Assembly: GCA_964415245.1 (NCBI GenBank)
Contig: CAYQAJ010000001.1
Coordinates: forward strand, 1 to 64,000
Direction of reading: 5' to 3'
Origin: CAYQAJ01 sp964415245
GTDB taxonomy: Bacteria > Planctomycetota > Planctomycetia > Pirellulales > Pirellulaceae
Length of the DNA stretch: 64,000 bases
Made by a program: the position numbers and the translations under genes. The notes below the pieces were generated by a model, which saw only the letters and a program-made list of their open reading frames with translations, ran no database searches and was not told the origin of the DNA. Below, one piece after another: positions 44,075 to 53,917 of this stretch. How positions within the stretch are numbered: the stretch's first letter is position 1; each line of letters starts with the position of its first letter.

Positions 44075-46828
44075 ATGCAAGGTAGCCGGGTCAGATCGGA
44101 TACGCATTTCTTCGGCCGGATTTCGCGCCGCGCGACGCCACATCTGTTCTTCCTGGCAGTCGTGGTGTCGCTGTTCGTCTCCGCCATTACGCTTGCGGTT
44201 TCGCCCTCCGGAGAAAACGCCGCGCGTGCACAAGACAAATCCAACGCGTCGTCGATCGATTCATCCGGCGGCGGCCAACTCAAGCTCCCCTCGCAGCTTC
44301 AGATTCCCGGTTTGTCGGGAGGCTTCCCCGGGGGCGGCGAACTGGAGCTCTTCGCCAGTTTCACAGTCGCCGAGAGGGGGCGCGACGGTGAATTGTCGGT
44401 CACGGCCCGGATGCTGCCGGACTGGCACATCTACTCACTGACCCAGGCCCGTGGCGGACCGATGCGAAGCGAATTGTCGGTAGCGCCATCGAGCGAGTTC
44501 GAGCTGACGGGCAAGTTTCGACCCGACCGCGAACCCCATGCGCGGCGGGTGCAAGAGTTTCGCGTGCCGGTCGAGGAACACGAAGATCAAGTCATTTGGT
44601 CGGCGCCAATCCGTCTTGCGGAAGGCGTCGATCCACAATCGCTGAATATCCACGTCCGCTACGACGGCCAAGTGTGCAGCGACGTAGGTGGCTGCATTCC
44701 CCAGGAAAACGTGCAGCTTGTGGCCGAGTTCGCCGGGTACACCAGCACGGGTGGCGAGTACCGGGCCGACAAGTCGCACGTCACCATCCTGGGGCACGTC
44801 GTGCCGGCCGTTGCCGCGCCGGGAAGCCGCGTCAAACTCGTGCTCGCGGCGGCGCCGGACGACAAGTGGCACGTCTATGCCCGCCAGGAGAAGCCCAAGG
44901 CCGCCGATGCGATCGGCTCGCGACCGACGCTCATCACGCTCACCAGCACCGGCAACTTGAAAGCCGGACCGATCGTCGTATCGGCCGACCCGGTTGAGGA
45001 AGAAACGGGGCTGAGCTTCGAACCGCTGCTGTACTACTACGACAAGCCAGTGAGCTGGACCATCGAGTTCGAAGTGCCCGAGGACGCCAAGCCGGGCGAG
45101 CAGACAATCGCCGGCATCATCGGCTACCAGACGTGTCAGCAGTCGTGTGATGCCCCGACCGCCGCGCGATTCAAGGTGACGGTCGAAGTAGGCTCCGCGC
45201 GCGGCGCGGCCGAGCAGCCCATGTCGTTCACGCCGGCGACCTACGAGGAGGCGGAGGAGGAAGTGGTGCGTGCCGCCCGGACGTCTGCCTTGGACGCGCA
45301 GCCGGGGGATTTCTACGCTCGGCTGTTCTCCCAACTTGGTTTTATCCAGGCCGACGAACTTTGGCACCATCAGCATGTGCCGGGGCTGACGCTCAGCGGT
45401 GGATCGCTGGCCGTGGTCGCGATCGCTCTGGCGATCGTGGTGAGCTTTTTGGGCGGCATGATCCTGAACGTCATGCCGTGCGTGCTGCCTGTGATCGGAC
45501 TCAAGGTAATGTCGTTCGTTCAGCAGGCAGGCGAGAGCCGGTGGCGGATACTGAGCCTGAACCTGTGGTACTCGCTGGGCATGCTGCTGGTGTTTTGGAC
45601 GATCGCCACCGTGGCGGCCGCACTGCACCTGGCGGGCGAAACCTTCGCCTGGGGACAGCACCTGGGCGACGTGCGATTCGCCATCCCGTTGGTGGGCGTG
45701 GTGTTCGTCCTGGGGCTGTGGTTGCTGGGCGTGTGGGAAATCCCCATACCCGGGTTCGTGGGGGGGACAACCGCCAGCCAACTGGCGCAAACGGAAGGGC
45801 CGGTGGGGGCCGTGTTCAAGGGCGCCATCGCCACGGTGCTGGCGACCCCGTGCAGCGGTCCGTTCATCGGATTGGCGGTGGGCATCGCCGTCATCGCGCC
45901 GATCTGGCTCAACTACCTGCTGTTCACGTTCATGGGGCTGGGCATGGCGGCGCCGTACCTGTTGATCGGCGCGATTCCCGGTCTGATCCGCGTTCTGCCC
46001 AAACCCGGGCAATGGATGGATACGTTCAAGCAGGTGATGGGCTTTGTGCTGTTGGCGACCGTAGTGTGGATATTTTCGTTCCTCGAATCGAGTTACCTGG
46101 TGCCGACGCTGGTACTCTTGATGGCGCTCGGTTTCGGCTGCTGGCTCGTGGGTCGCGTGCCGGCGGGCGCCGAGTTGTTCGAGAGGCTCAAAGCATGGGC
46201 CGCCGCGCTGTTGCTGATTGCGGCAGTGTCGCTAGTGCTATTCGCTCGCGGGAAATACGTCGTGCCTGCGGTCTCGCTGATTGCGGGAATTGGAGTAGGC
46301 GGCTGGCTGGTGCTGAAAACGCGCAAGCTTGCCGCGCGGGGACGTACATTCGGGTGGATCACGGGCGTGTTGATGATCGGCGTGGCGGCAGTGGTGGCCT
46401 ATGTCGCGATCATGTCGGCCTCGCTTCCGTGGCAGCCCTTCTCGCGGGCCGCGCTGGAGGAGCATCGGCGGGAAGGGAGCGTCGTGCTCGTCGACTTTAC
46501 GGCCGACTGGTGCCTGACCTGCAAAACGAACGAGACGGTAGCCCTCAACACGCGCAAGACGAAGCGAGTGGTCGACGCACTGGGCGTGGTAACCCTGAAG
46601 GCCGACAAAACACAGCGCACCGGGCCGGCGGTCGAGGAAGTGGACCGCCTGCTCGTGGAGCTGGGGAACGACGCCAAGGCCATTCCCTATTACGCCGTTT
46701 ACCCGATCGACGGCGGCGAGCCGATTGTCTTTGGCGGTCGCCTGATAACGGAGGCCGAGGTCATCGAGGCGCTGGAGCGCGCCGCCCAAACGGCTCCTTC
46801 TTCCGGCCAGACGGCGATGACTCCGTAG
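44075..46828 (+). CDS. DsbD-like thiol:disulfide interchange protein with duplicated N-terminal domain
   Basis: 917 residues. After a signal anchor there are two tandem DsbD-alpha-like periplasmic domains. The first carries CSDVGGC (Cys201, Cys207), the same CX5C spacing as E. coli DsbD. The second carries CQQSC (Cys354, Cys358). An eight-helix-type transmembrane domain follows with the conserved MPCVLP (Cys469) and TPCSGP (Cys593) cysteines. The C-terminal thioredoxin domain has CLTC (813, 816). Such proteins move reducing power from cytoplasmic thioredoxin to the periplasm, for example for cytochrome c maturation, which suits the many CXXCH proteins here. Confidence 0.9.
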   Translation: MQGSRVRSDTHFFGRISRRATPHLFFLAVVVSLFVSAITLAVSPSGENAARAQDKSNASSIDSSGGGQLKLPSQLQIPGLSGGFPGGGELELFASFTVAERGRDGELSVTARMLPDWHIYSLTQARGGPMRSELSVAPSSEFELTGKFRPDREPHARRVQEFRVPVEEHEDQVIWSAPIRLAEGVDPQSLNIHVRYDGQVCSDVGGCIPQENVQLVAEFAGYTSTGGEYRADKSHVTILGHVVPAVAAPGSRVKLVLAAAPDDKWHVYARQEKPKAADAIGSRPTLITLTSTGNLKAGPIVVSADPVEEETGLSFEPLLYYYDKPVSWTIEFEVPEDAKPGEQTIAGIIGYQTCQQSCDAPTAARFKVTVEVGSARGAAEQPMSFTPATYEEAEEEVVRAARTSALDAQPGDFYARLFSQLGFIQADELWHHQHVPGLTLSGGSLAVVAIALAIVVSFLGGMILNVMPCVLPVIGLKVMSFVQQAGESRWRILSLNLWYSLGMLLVFWTIATVAAALHLAGETFAWGQHLGDVRFAIPLVGVVFVLGLWLLGVWEIPIPGFVGGTTASQLAQTEGPVGAVFKGAIATVLATPCSGPFIGLAVGIAVIAPIWLNYLLFTFMGLGMAAPYLLIGAIPGLIRVLPKPGQWMDTFKQVMGFVLLATVVWIFSFLESSYLVPTLVLLMALGFGCWLVGRVPAGAELFERLKAWAAALLLIAAVSLVLFARGKYVVPAVSLIAGIGVGGWLVLKTRKLAARGRTFGWITGVLMIGVAAVVAYVAIMSASLPWQPFSRAALEEHRREGSVVLVDFTADWCLTCKTNETVALNTRKTKRVVDALGVVTLKADKTQRTGPAVEEVDRLLVELGNDAKAIPYYAVYPIDGGEPIVFGGRLITEAEVIEALERAAQTAPSSGQTAMTP

Positions 46829-46842
46829 CCGCGGTCACTGAC

Positions 46843-47904
46843 TTATCGCCACGCGACGCCTTGTGGGCCTTCGATCGCCTCGCCGATGATCCAGCTCTCC
46901 ACGCCGCTGTCAGCGAGCATGCGGCGGATGTTCTCGGCGTAGTACGCGCTCACCACCAGCGCCATCCCTACGCCCATGTTGAACACGCGATCCATTTCCT
47001 CGTCGGCCACGCTGCCCAGCTTCTGCAGCCAGCCGAAGATCGGCGGCACCTGCCAGCTCCCGCGATTGAGAACGATTTGCACGCCCGCCGGCACGATGCG
47101 CGAAAGATTCTCCGCCAGTCCGCCGCCGGTGATGTGGGCCAAACCGTGCACGACGCTCTTGACCTTGTAGTACGCCAGCACTTGGCGCAAGGAGCGGGCG
47201 TAGATGCGCGTGGGCGTGAGCAGCGCCTCGGCGACGGTTTGGTCCAGCTCTTCGACGTTGCTCTCGGTGGTCAGCCCGGCCATGTCGAACACGATTCTTC
47301 GCACGAGGCTGTAACCGTTGGAGTGCAGGCCGCTCGATGCGGCGCCGATCACCACGTCGCCCGGCACGATGGTCGATCCGTCGATTATGTGTCGCCGTTC
47401 GACAACGCCGACGCAAAAGCCCGCCAGGTCGTACTCGCCCGCACGGTACAAGTCGGGCATGATCGCCGTTTCGCCGCCCAACAATGCGCAGTCGGCCTCG
47501 ATGCAGCCGTTGCTCACCCCCTCGACGATCTTCTCCACAAGGGCCGGGTCGTCGCCCGGCAGCGCCACGTAGTCGAGAAAGAACAACGGCTCGGCCCCGC
47601 AGCAAAGGGCATCGTTCACGCTCATCGCCACCAGGTCGATGCCGACCGTATCGTGCACGCCCGCCGCCTGTGCGACCTTGATCTTCGTTCCCACGCCGTC
47701 GGTGCACGAGACGAGCACGGGGTCGCGATAGTTGCGGGCGAAAAGGCGGTTCGAAAAGTCGAGGGCGAACAGGCCGGCGAATCCGCCGTCCAGCCGCATC
47801 ACGCGCGGCGAGAACGTGCGGTGCATCAGGCGCGGCAAGCGGGACATCGCCTGCCCATACAGGTCGAGGTCGACACCGGCATCCTTGTAGGTAGCACCCG
47901 ACAT
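46843..47904 (-). CDS. purM: Phosphoribosylformylglycinamidine cyclo-ligase
   Basis: 353 residues from ATG 47904. AIR synthetase carries out the fifth step of purine synthesis, making AIR from FGAM with ATP. Family signatures are the N-terminal [86 protein letters not shown] and the C-terminal [11 protein letters not shown]. All are present and the length is normal. It is convergent with the DsbD-like gene, 14 bp apart, and not clustered with other pur genes. Confidence 0.97.
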   Translation of the reverse strand: MSGATYKDAGVDLDLYGQAMSRLPRLMHRTFSPRVMRLDGGFAGLFALDFSNRLFARNYRDPVLVSCTDGVGTKIKVAQAAGVHDTVGIDLVAMSVNDALCCGAEPLFFLDYVALPGDDPALVEKIVEGVSNGCIEADCALLGGETAIMPDLYRAGEYDLAGFCVGVVERRHIIDGSTIVPGDVVIGAASSGLHSNGYSLVRRIVFDMAGLTTESNVEELDQTVAEALLTPTRIYARSLRQVLAYYKVKSVVHGLAHITGGGLAENLSRIVPAGVQIVLNRGSWQVPPIFGWLQKLGSVADEEMDRVFNMGVGMALVVSAYYAENIRRMLADSGVESWIIGEAIEGPQGVAWR

Positions 47905-48147
47905 GAGTCAACAACTGGATTAGCTGGATCAGCGGAAGAGGAGACGCTTGGGATTCAGCGCAACTACGAGCGCGATTCTACGGGCCGGCACGCGATACTG
48001 TCAACGAAGGCAGCGACGTGCGAGCAGCCATCTGCCTCGTAGATTTGGGAGTTGCTTTGGGATATGCTTATCGCAGGCAATGTGACTGCCCGGCGGCGGC
48101 CGGCGACAATCCGCAACCGGGTTGGCGAGAGCACAGGGAGCGAAATA

Positions 48148-48945
48148 ATGGCAGCCACGCATCGTACAAAAGCCACGTTGCGTCGCAGGGCGGGCGTCCT
48201 TCTCGCGCTGTTGGCCCTGGCGTGCATGTTTGCTCCGCTCTTCACGGCGTCGTCAGCCGATGCGCCGGCGGCAGACGCAAAGCCCTCCGCCTACGCACCG
48301 GTCAAGGACTTGCTGGACCAGGTCGAGTACTTCGTGGCCCAAATCGAGGAGGACCTGGCCGACGCCGACGACTACACCGAGTACAAGCAGGACCGCGTGG
48401 CCAAGGACGCCAGCACGTTGGCGGTGTTGGGTCTGGTGCTCGGTATGCACGACCAGGACAATCCGCTGAAGAACTCCGCACCGTCGCTCATCGCGGCCGC
48501 GGAGGACCTGGCGGCCAGCTCCGCGGACCACGGCCAGGCGAAGGCGGCCCTCGAAAAGGTGAAGAAGACCCTCGAGCCGGCGGCCGAGGGAAGTGCGCTC
48601 AAGTGGAAGTCGGTCGGCGATCTGCCGCAGCTTATGAAGCAGGTGCCCATCGTCAACAACAACCTCCGCCGCGGCGTTACGGGGCGGCGGTTCGATCGGA
48701 CGGTCGACCGCAACGCCGGCTACGCCGCGACTCTGGCCGCCATCGCCCAGGCGACCGCCAACGACACCATCTACTGCAGCGACAAAGAAGACGAAGCGGA
48801 ATGGATGAAGATCAGCACCGCCCTGCGCGATGCCGCAGCCGAGGTGAACGTGGCGGTACGACGTGGCGATCAAGAGGCCGCCACCGAAGCGCTGGGGCGC
48901 GTCGTGGTTACGTGCGATGCGTGCCACCATCGATTTCGTGATTAG
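48148..48945 (+). CDS. Cytochrome c'-like secreted protein
   Basis: 265 residues from ATG 48148 with a GGGAG ribosome binding site. A signal peptide ends around SSADA. The mature protein is helical, resembling two four-helix-bundle halves. A single haem c motif, CDACH, lies at residues 256-260, five residues from the C-terminus, as in cytochrome c' and related proteins. It may bind small gases or carry electrons in the periplasm; this is inferred from the fold pattern only. It is divergent from purM. Confidence 0.75.
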   Translation: MAATHRTKATLRRRAGVLLALLALACMFAPLFTASSADAPAADAKPSAYAPVKDLLDQVEYFVAQIEEDLADADDYTEYKQDRVAKDASTLAVLGLVLGMHDQDNPLKNSAPSLIAAAEDLAASSADHGQAKAALEKVKKTLEPAAEGSALKWKSVGDLPQLMKQVPIVNNNLRRGVTGRRFDRTVDRNAGYAATLAAIAQATANDTIYCSDKEDEAEWMKISTALRDAAAEVNVAVRRGDQEAATEALGRVVVTCDACHHRFRD

Positions 48946-49221
48946 CTCTTGCTTGCCGCGACTTGCGTTGGCCGGGTCTTCGCCGTGGGGCAAACTCCGG
49001 CGAACTCAGGGAAAGGTGGTTGGGGAGGACTGCATCGCATTCGGCACCCTTGTCACGGTTTGCCTGATCCGCAGAGTTTGGCCAGGTGCATTCTTCGTGG
49101 CGGCATCCGGCACGTTTCCCAGCGCCGTCGTGCTCTTTGCGGCGGCACGTTCGCCGGTGAGTGGTATGTTTGCTGGTAGGTGCAGCGATCATTCCTCCCC
49201 GCGGCGAGCGTGAGTGCAGCC

Positions 49222-51324
49222 ATGCTTATGCGACACGTTCATCCCCAGTATCAATTCAATCACTCCGTTCCCTATGGGGCGCTCGTCCGCGACACCGGCG
49301 TGCAATTCGTCGTGTTCAGCCGCTCGGCCACCGCCATGCGGATGCTGCTGTACGACGACGTGAACGACACCGAGCCCGACGAGATCATTCCCTTCGATCG
49401 GGAAACGGACCGCTGGGGCGACATCTGGAGCCTGTTCGTTCCGGAAGTCCGCCCAGGACAGCTCTACCATTTCCAAGCAGAAGGGCCCTACGATCCCCAG
49501 CGGGGTTACCTGTTCGACGGTCGCGCCCGGCTCATCGACCCCTACGCCAAGGCGCTGGCGGGCTGCTTCCAGCCGGGCGACGACGACCTGATCCGCCCGC
49601 CCAAGTGCGTGGTCGTCGATGATCGATTCGACTGGGAGGGCGATCGGCACATGAAGCGGCCGCTGGCCGAGTCGATCATCTATGAAATGCACGTGCGGGG
49701 CTTCACCAACAGCCGCTCCAGCAAAGTCGAGCACCCGGGCACGTATTTGGGGGTGATCGAGAAGATTCCCTACTTGAAGTCGCTCGGCGTGACGGCGGTC
49801 GAGCTGATGCCCGTGCACGAGTTTCCCATCTGCGGCGTGCTGGGCAACGAGCCGCGGCGGCCCAACTACTGGGGGTACGATCCGCTGGCGTTTTTCGCGC
49901 CGCATCGTGGCTACGCCGTGTCGAGCGAGCCCGGCGCGCAGGTCGTCGAATTCAAGCAGATGGTCAAGGCGCTGCACCAGGCGGGCATCGAGGTGATTCT
50001 CGACGTGGTCTTCAACCACACGGCCGAAGGCAACGAACTGGGCCCCACGCTCAGCTTCAAGGGCTTGGAGAACCACGTCTATTACATGCTCGAAAACGGC
50101 GGCAGCCGCTATCGCAATTACTCGGGCTGCGGCAACACGGTCAACGGCAATCACCCCATTGTGCGGGAGATGATCTTCCACTGCCTGCGGCACTGGGTGC
50201 ACAACTACCACATCGATGGATTTCGCTTCGACCTGGCCTCGATTCTCAACCGCGACCGCAACGGCGATCTGGTGCCCAACCCGCCGCTGGTCGAAATGAT
50301 CGGCGAAGACCCGCTGCTGGCCGACACCAAAATCATTGCCGAGGCGTGGGATGCGGCCGGCGCCTACCAGGTGGGCAGCTTCGGCGATTTCCGCTGGGCC
50401 GAGTGGAACGGCCGCTATCGCGACGATATGCGCCGCTTCTGGCGCGGCGACACCGGCATGATCGGCGCCTTTGCCACGCGGCTGTCGGGATCGAGCGATT
50501 TGTACGAAGCGGGCGGGCGGCATCCTTACTCCAGCATCAACTTCATTACCTCGCACGACGGATTCACGCTCAGCGACCTGGTGAGCTACCGCGACAAGCA
50601 CAACGAGGCCAACGGCGAGGGAAACCGCGACGGCGAGAACCACAACTTCAGCGAGAACTACGGGGTCGAAGGGCCCACCCGCCGCCGGTCGATCGAAGAG
50701 GTGCGGCTGCGACAGATCAAGAACATGCTCACCACCCTGATGCTCAGCCAGGGGGTGCCCATGATCACCGCCGGTTCCGAATGCCGCCATACGCAGCGTG
50801 GCAACAACAACGCCTACTGTCAGGACAACGAGCTGTCGTGGCTCGATTGGAAGCTGGTCAAAAGGCACGAGGGACTGGTGCGATTCTGCCGGGCGCTCAT
50901 CCGTTTTCGCCGCGAGCAGCCGACGGTGCGCCGCAAGCAGTTCCTCACTGGCAAGCCCGCGCGAGAGGGAGAGCTGCCCGATGTGAGTTGGTTCAGCGCG
51001 CTAGGCACGGCAGTCGATTGGGGCGGCGACGATCTGACGCTGATCTGCCTGCTCAAGGCGACCGAGCCGGAGGAAGTGGCCGCGGGGCAGCCGGCGGGTC
51101 GCGACGTGCTGCTGTTGGTCAATGCCACCACGCTGGCGCGCGAGTTCATTATGCCGCCGCTGGCCAAAACGACGCCGTGGCAATTGTTCGTCGACACGGC
51201 CGCCCCAAGTCCCCGCGACGTGTTCCCCGACGACGACGGGCCGCCACCCCCCACTTCCGGCCGGCTGATGCTCCCGCCGCGCTCGCTGCTGTGCTACGTG
51301 GCGCGGAACCACATTCCGAAGTAG
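49222..51324 (+). CDS. glgX: Glycogen debranching enzyme/isoamylase
   Basis: 700 residues from ATG 49222 (ATG 49228 and GTG 49180 are alternatives; no clear ribosome binding site). GlgX hydrolyses alpha-1,6 branch points of glycogen limit dextrin. An N-terminal CBM48-like domain precedes the GH13 barrel. The catalytic residues are Asp337 (GFRFDLAS), Glu374 (IAEAWDAAG) and Asp446 (ITSHDGFT). VFNHTAEG, WGYDPLAFFAPH and the GNNNAYCQDNELSW motif are typical. The usual GDE before the last motif is GSE, a minor change. A C-terminal beta-sandwich is present. Confidence 0.95.
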   Translation: MLMRHVHPQYQFNHSVPYGALVRDTGVQFVVFSRSATAMRMLLYDDVNDTEPDEIIPFDRETDRWGDIWSLFVPEVRPGQLYHFQAEGPYDPQRGYLFDGRARLIDPYAKALAGCFQPGDDDLIRPPKCVVVDDRFDWEGDRHMKRPLAESIIYEMHVRGFTNSRSSKVEHPGTYLGVIEKIPYLKSLGVTAVELMPVHEFPICGVLGNEPRRPNYWGYDPLAFFAPHRGYAVSSEPGAQVVEFKQMVKALHQAGIEVILDVVFNHTAEGNELGPTLSFKGLENHVYYMLENGGSRYRNYSGCGNTVNGNHPIVREMIFHCLRHWVHNYHIDGFRFDLASILNRDRNGDLVPNPPLVEMIGEDPLLADTKIIAEAWDAAGAYQVGSFGDFRWAEWNGRYRDDMRRFWRGDTGMIGAFATRLSGSSDLYEAGGRHPYSSINFITSHDGFTLSDLVSYRDKHNEANGEGNRDGENHNFSENYGVEGPTRRRSIEEVRLRQIKNMLTTLMLSQGVPMITAGSECRHTQRGNNNAYCQDNELSWLDWKLVKRHEGLVRFCRALIRFRREQPTVRRKQFLTGKPAREGELPDVSWFSALGTAVDWGGDDLTLICLLKATEPEEVAAGQPAGRDVLLLVNATTLAREFIMPPLAKTTPWQLFVDTAAPSPRDVFPDDDGPPPPTSGRLMLPPRSLLCYVARNHIPK

Positions 51325-51421
51325 CGAAAGCGAGTTCGCGGGATATCCGCCACATTGGTGTGAGCACCCGCCGCCAAGTTTCGCCGCGACGCGTAGCGGA
51401 GCGCGGCCATTCCGGCGCGGA

Positions 51422-52297
51422 TCACTTGTCGGACTTCACCGTCGTCGTGGCGTCCATGTCGATGGTCGCTCCGCCTTGCTTGCCGGAAACCTTCATCTTC
51501 ATGTTGGCGCTATTGGTCCAGCCGGTCTTCAGGTTGACGTTCATCGTGCCGGTCATCGTGCCCGCAAACGTTCCCTCGATCTTGCCGTCGACGCCGATGA
51601 TGGCTTCGTCCTGCGTGCGGTCGAGCAATGTATACGTGGCATCGATGGTCATCGGCGTGGGGCCGCCCTGCTTCATTTTCGCGGTCCACGTGTCGCCGTT
51701 GTCCACGGGCTTGTCGGGAAAGTTGGCCACCAACTGGCCGACCTGGTTCTCGGTCTCCTTCAATTGCTGCTTGATCTGCTGTTCGGCACCGGGAATGGCC
51801 GCACCCAGTTTCTTCGCCAATTCATCGACGCCCGTGACCTCGGTGACTTTGCCTTGGGGGGTCAACTTCATCGTGAGCGACTGGCCCACCAGCGCCCCGA
51901 AACCCGCCGTCAAGGGGTTGTCGTCGCCGTCTTTCTTGGCCGAGTCGAAGTCGAGGGCCACCGGACCGCCGTCCATCTTCATTTTCATACGGTCGTAGGT
52001 GAGCTTGACCGTGTGGATTCCTTCGGAATCGACATCCTGCACGTCGAAGCCCATCTCCATGCCCATCGCCATGTTCATCGCGATGGGTTGGTCGCCGATG
52101 GCGATTTTCATCTTCATGTCGACGTTCGACGCCGCTTTGCGCACCGTGCCCTTGGGCAGATTCAGCCTGAGCGTGATCTTCTGGCCCGTCGGTGCAGCCG
52201 CCTTGGGGGCGCTGGGCTCGTCTTGCGCTCGCGCCGTCGTAACGAGGAACATGCCCAACAACAGAGCGACACACGTCGGTTTCCAGATAGCTCGCAT
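51422..52297 (-). CDS. Secreted DUF6263-like protein
   Basis: 291 residues from ATG 52297 with an AAGGTG ribosome binding site. The signal peptide ends at ARA. The mature protein starts with LRLNLPKGTVRKAASNVDMKMKI and has Met/Lys-rich strands (MAMGMEMGFDVQDVD, MKMKMDGGP), a helical stretch (AAIPGAEQQIKQQLKETEN) and DKPVDNGDTWTAK, the pattern of the DUF6263 family. Such proteins may form a lipoprotein-carrier-like half barrel. Function unknown. Confidence 0.7.
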   Translation of the reverse strand: MRAIWKPTCVALLLGMFLVTTARAQDEPSAPKAAAPTGQKITLRLNLPKGTVRKAASNVDMKMKIAIGDQPIAMNMAMGMEMGFDVQDVDSEGIHTVKLTYDRMKMKMDGGPVALDFDSAKKDGDDNPLTAGFGALVGQSLTMKLTPQGKVTEVTGVDELAKKLGAAIPGAEQQIKQQLKETENQVGQLVANFPDKPVDNGDTWTAKMKQGGPTPMTIDATYTLLDRTQDEAIIGVDGKIEGTFAGTMTGTMNVNLKTGWTNSANMKMKVSGKQGGATIDMDATTTVKSDK

Positions 52298-52470
52298 GGG
52301 TTTTCACCTTGTGTAAGAAGAAAGCGGTAAGTGCGCCGTGTCGGTACGGGACTGCGCACCCTCGAATAGGTTCAATCCGAAAACGGCTCGGCGAGCCGGA
52401 AGAGAGCGCCCATTATTGCCTTGGTAAGGGCAATCTGCAACTGACCCCGTTCACTCCGCCACCCGTCGCG

Positions 52471-52692
52471 TCAGCCGCCCATGGGGTTCAGGATGGCATC
52501 GGTGTAGGGCTTGAGCATGCCCGATAGGGAGAGCGCGATCACGATGCCGACGATCACGATCAGCAGCACCATGATCGACAGACCGATGAACACCAGCAAG
52601 GGGGACCCGGAAAGAGGAAACCGTCGCTGCTTTTTTCCGCCGACGCGTTCCAGTCGTTCTTTCGGCGTTTCGTTGAGGGGATGGCCAGGCAT
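52471..52692 (-). CDS. Small single-pass membrane protein
   Basis: 73 residues from ATG 52692. A basic cytoplasmic start (NETPKERLERVGGKKQRR) is followed by one long hydrophobic helix (LLVFIGLSIMVLLIVIVGIV) and a short tail. No family recognised. The longer frame running upstream is unlikely to be coding. It shares its strand with the DUF6263-like gene downstream. Confidence 0.5.
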   Translation of the reverse strand: MPGHPLNETPKERLERVGGKKQRRFPLSGSPLLVFIGLSIMVLLIVIVGIVIALSLSGMLKPYTDAILNPMGG

Positions 52693-52859
52693 GGCAAGGG
52701 CACCTCTGGCGGAGACGGCTCCGCGGTTCTGATCCGCTTCTCGTGGCCTGGGCGCGGATTGGTCAGATGGCGCCTTGGCCGACGTGGAAGTTATGGGCAT
52801 CATATATCCCGAGGCACGAGATGTAAACGGATCGCCGGCGGCGACGGACTTGGTAAACA

Positions 52860-52905
52860 TCGGAAGTCGGAGGTCGGAAATCGGAAGGCGGAGTGGGGAG
52901 AACAG
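52860..52905. repeat. Degenerate GGAAGTCGGA short tandem repeat
   Basis: A run of GGAAGTCGGAGGTCGGAAAT-type units of 7-9 bp in the spacer before the cupin gene. It is low complexity and non-coding. Confidence 0.5.
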
Positions 52906-52946
52906 GGAGTGCAGTGCTTGCTTGTCGTCTATGCGGAGGCTGCATC

Positions 52947-53273
52947 GTGCCCATGAAGAATCTGTTCGAGCCGCTGCCTGCGCCTTCGCCCGACGAGCAC
53001 GTCGACGTGTTGGCACGGGGAAGCGAATTCCGTCTCGAGCGCATCGTATCGATGGGCCACGCCACGCCGCCGGGCCAGTGGTACGATCAGCCGCGCGACG
53101 AATGGGTTGCGCTGCTCTCCGGCTCGGCACGGTTGCGATTCGAAGACGAAGCCGATCCAGTCGCGATGCGGCCGGGCGATTGGATGTACATCGCGGCCCA
53201 TCGGCGGCATCGAGTCGAAGCGACCGATGCAAACGGGCCGACGGTGTGGTTGGCGCTGCACTATGAGCCGTAG
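52947..53273 (+). CDS. Cupin domain protein
   Basis: 108 residues from the GTG at 52947, chosen because GGAGG at 52935-52939 is seven bases upstream; an ATG two codons later is the alternative. It is a single small cupin barrel: GQWYDQPRDEWVALLSGSARLRF, then MRPGDWMYIAAHRRHRVEAT. The first cupin motif lacks the usual HXH, while the second keeps histidines (HRRHRV), so metal binding is uncertain. Similar small cupins occur widely in bacteria without known substrates. Confidence 0.85.
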   Translation: MPMKNLFEPLPAPSPDEHVDVLARGSEFRLERIVSMGHATPPGQWYDQPRDEWVALLSGSARLRFEDEADPVAMRPGDWMYIAAHRRHRVEATDANGPTVWLALHYEP

Positions 53274-53294
53274 ATGCAACGTGGCGCCAACCAT

Positions 53295-53323
53295 GCCTCC
53301 GGCCTGCCGGCCGGGGCTATTGT
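53295..53323. repeat. GC-rich palindrome (CTCCGGCCTGCCGGCCGGGG)
   Basis: Third relative of the elements at 24722-24750 and 38755-38785. Located 20 bp after the cupin stop. Confidence 0.45.
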
Positions 53324-53492
53324 CGCGTTGAGCGGTATTCAGTCGCTGTCCACCGCTTGCGTTGCGGCTCGCGGCATTCAAGAATGGAGCCCGGATTCTG
53401 GCAGCGGGGTGGGATTCCGATTTTTCCCTCGTCGACATCGTCCGCTCGCACCGGCTTGTTATTCCCTTGGCATACTCGCAGGAGAACTGTTC

Positions 53493-53882
53493 ATGAACTA
53501 CGTAGCTCTGGTAGCGTTGGCGGCTGCGGCTGTGCTTTCGACCAATGCGGCGCGGGGTGCCGAACCGAACGTCGCCCACATGGTTTACTTCAAGCTCAAG
53601 GAAAGCTCGCCCGAAGCGCGGCAGAAGCTCGTGGAGGCTTGCCAGAAGTATCTGTCGGGTCACGAGGGGACGGTCTACTTCTCGGCCGGCGTATTGGCCG
53701 ACGACTTCGAACGCGAAGTAAACGACCGCGATTTCGACGTGGCCCTGAACCTGGTTTTCGCCAACAAGGCCGCGCACGACGCATACCAGACCAGCGAGCG
53801 TCATTTGAAGTTTATCGCGGAGAACCGCGCCACGTGGGAAAAGGTGCGCGTGTTCGACTCGTACGTGGCGACGGAGAAGTAG
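53493..53882 (+). CDS. Secreted Dabb (stress-responsive A/B barrel) protein
   Basis: 129 residues from ATG 53493 with an AGGAG ribosome binding site. A signal peptide ends at ARGA. The mature part is one Dabb domain: VAHMVYFKLKESSPEARQKL, the GTVYFSAG strand, DFDVALNLVFANKAAHDAYQ and a terminal RVFDSYVA. Dabb domains form dimeric alpha/beta barrels related to haem-degrading or stress proteins. Export is unusual for the general family but common among planctomycete members. GH2 follows after 35 bp. Confidence 0.85.
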   Translation: MNYVALVALAAAAVLSTNAARGAEPNVAHMVYFKLKESSPEARQKLVEACQKYLSGHEGTVYFSAGVLADDFEREVNDRDFDVALNLVFANKAAHDAYQTSERHLKFIAENRATWEKVRVFDSYVATEK

Positions 53883-53917
53883 GGCGAGAGTTTTACTCAA
53901 AGGCGAGGATACGCAGA

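Noticed and set aside
52693..53232. N-terminal extension of the small membrane protein on the minus strand
   Set aside because: Overlaps the cupin gene on the opposite strand and has no protein-like character.
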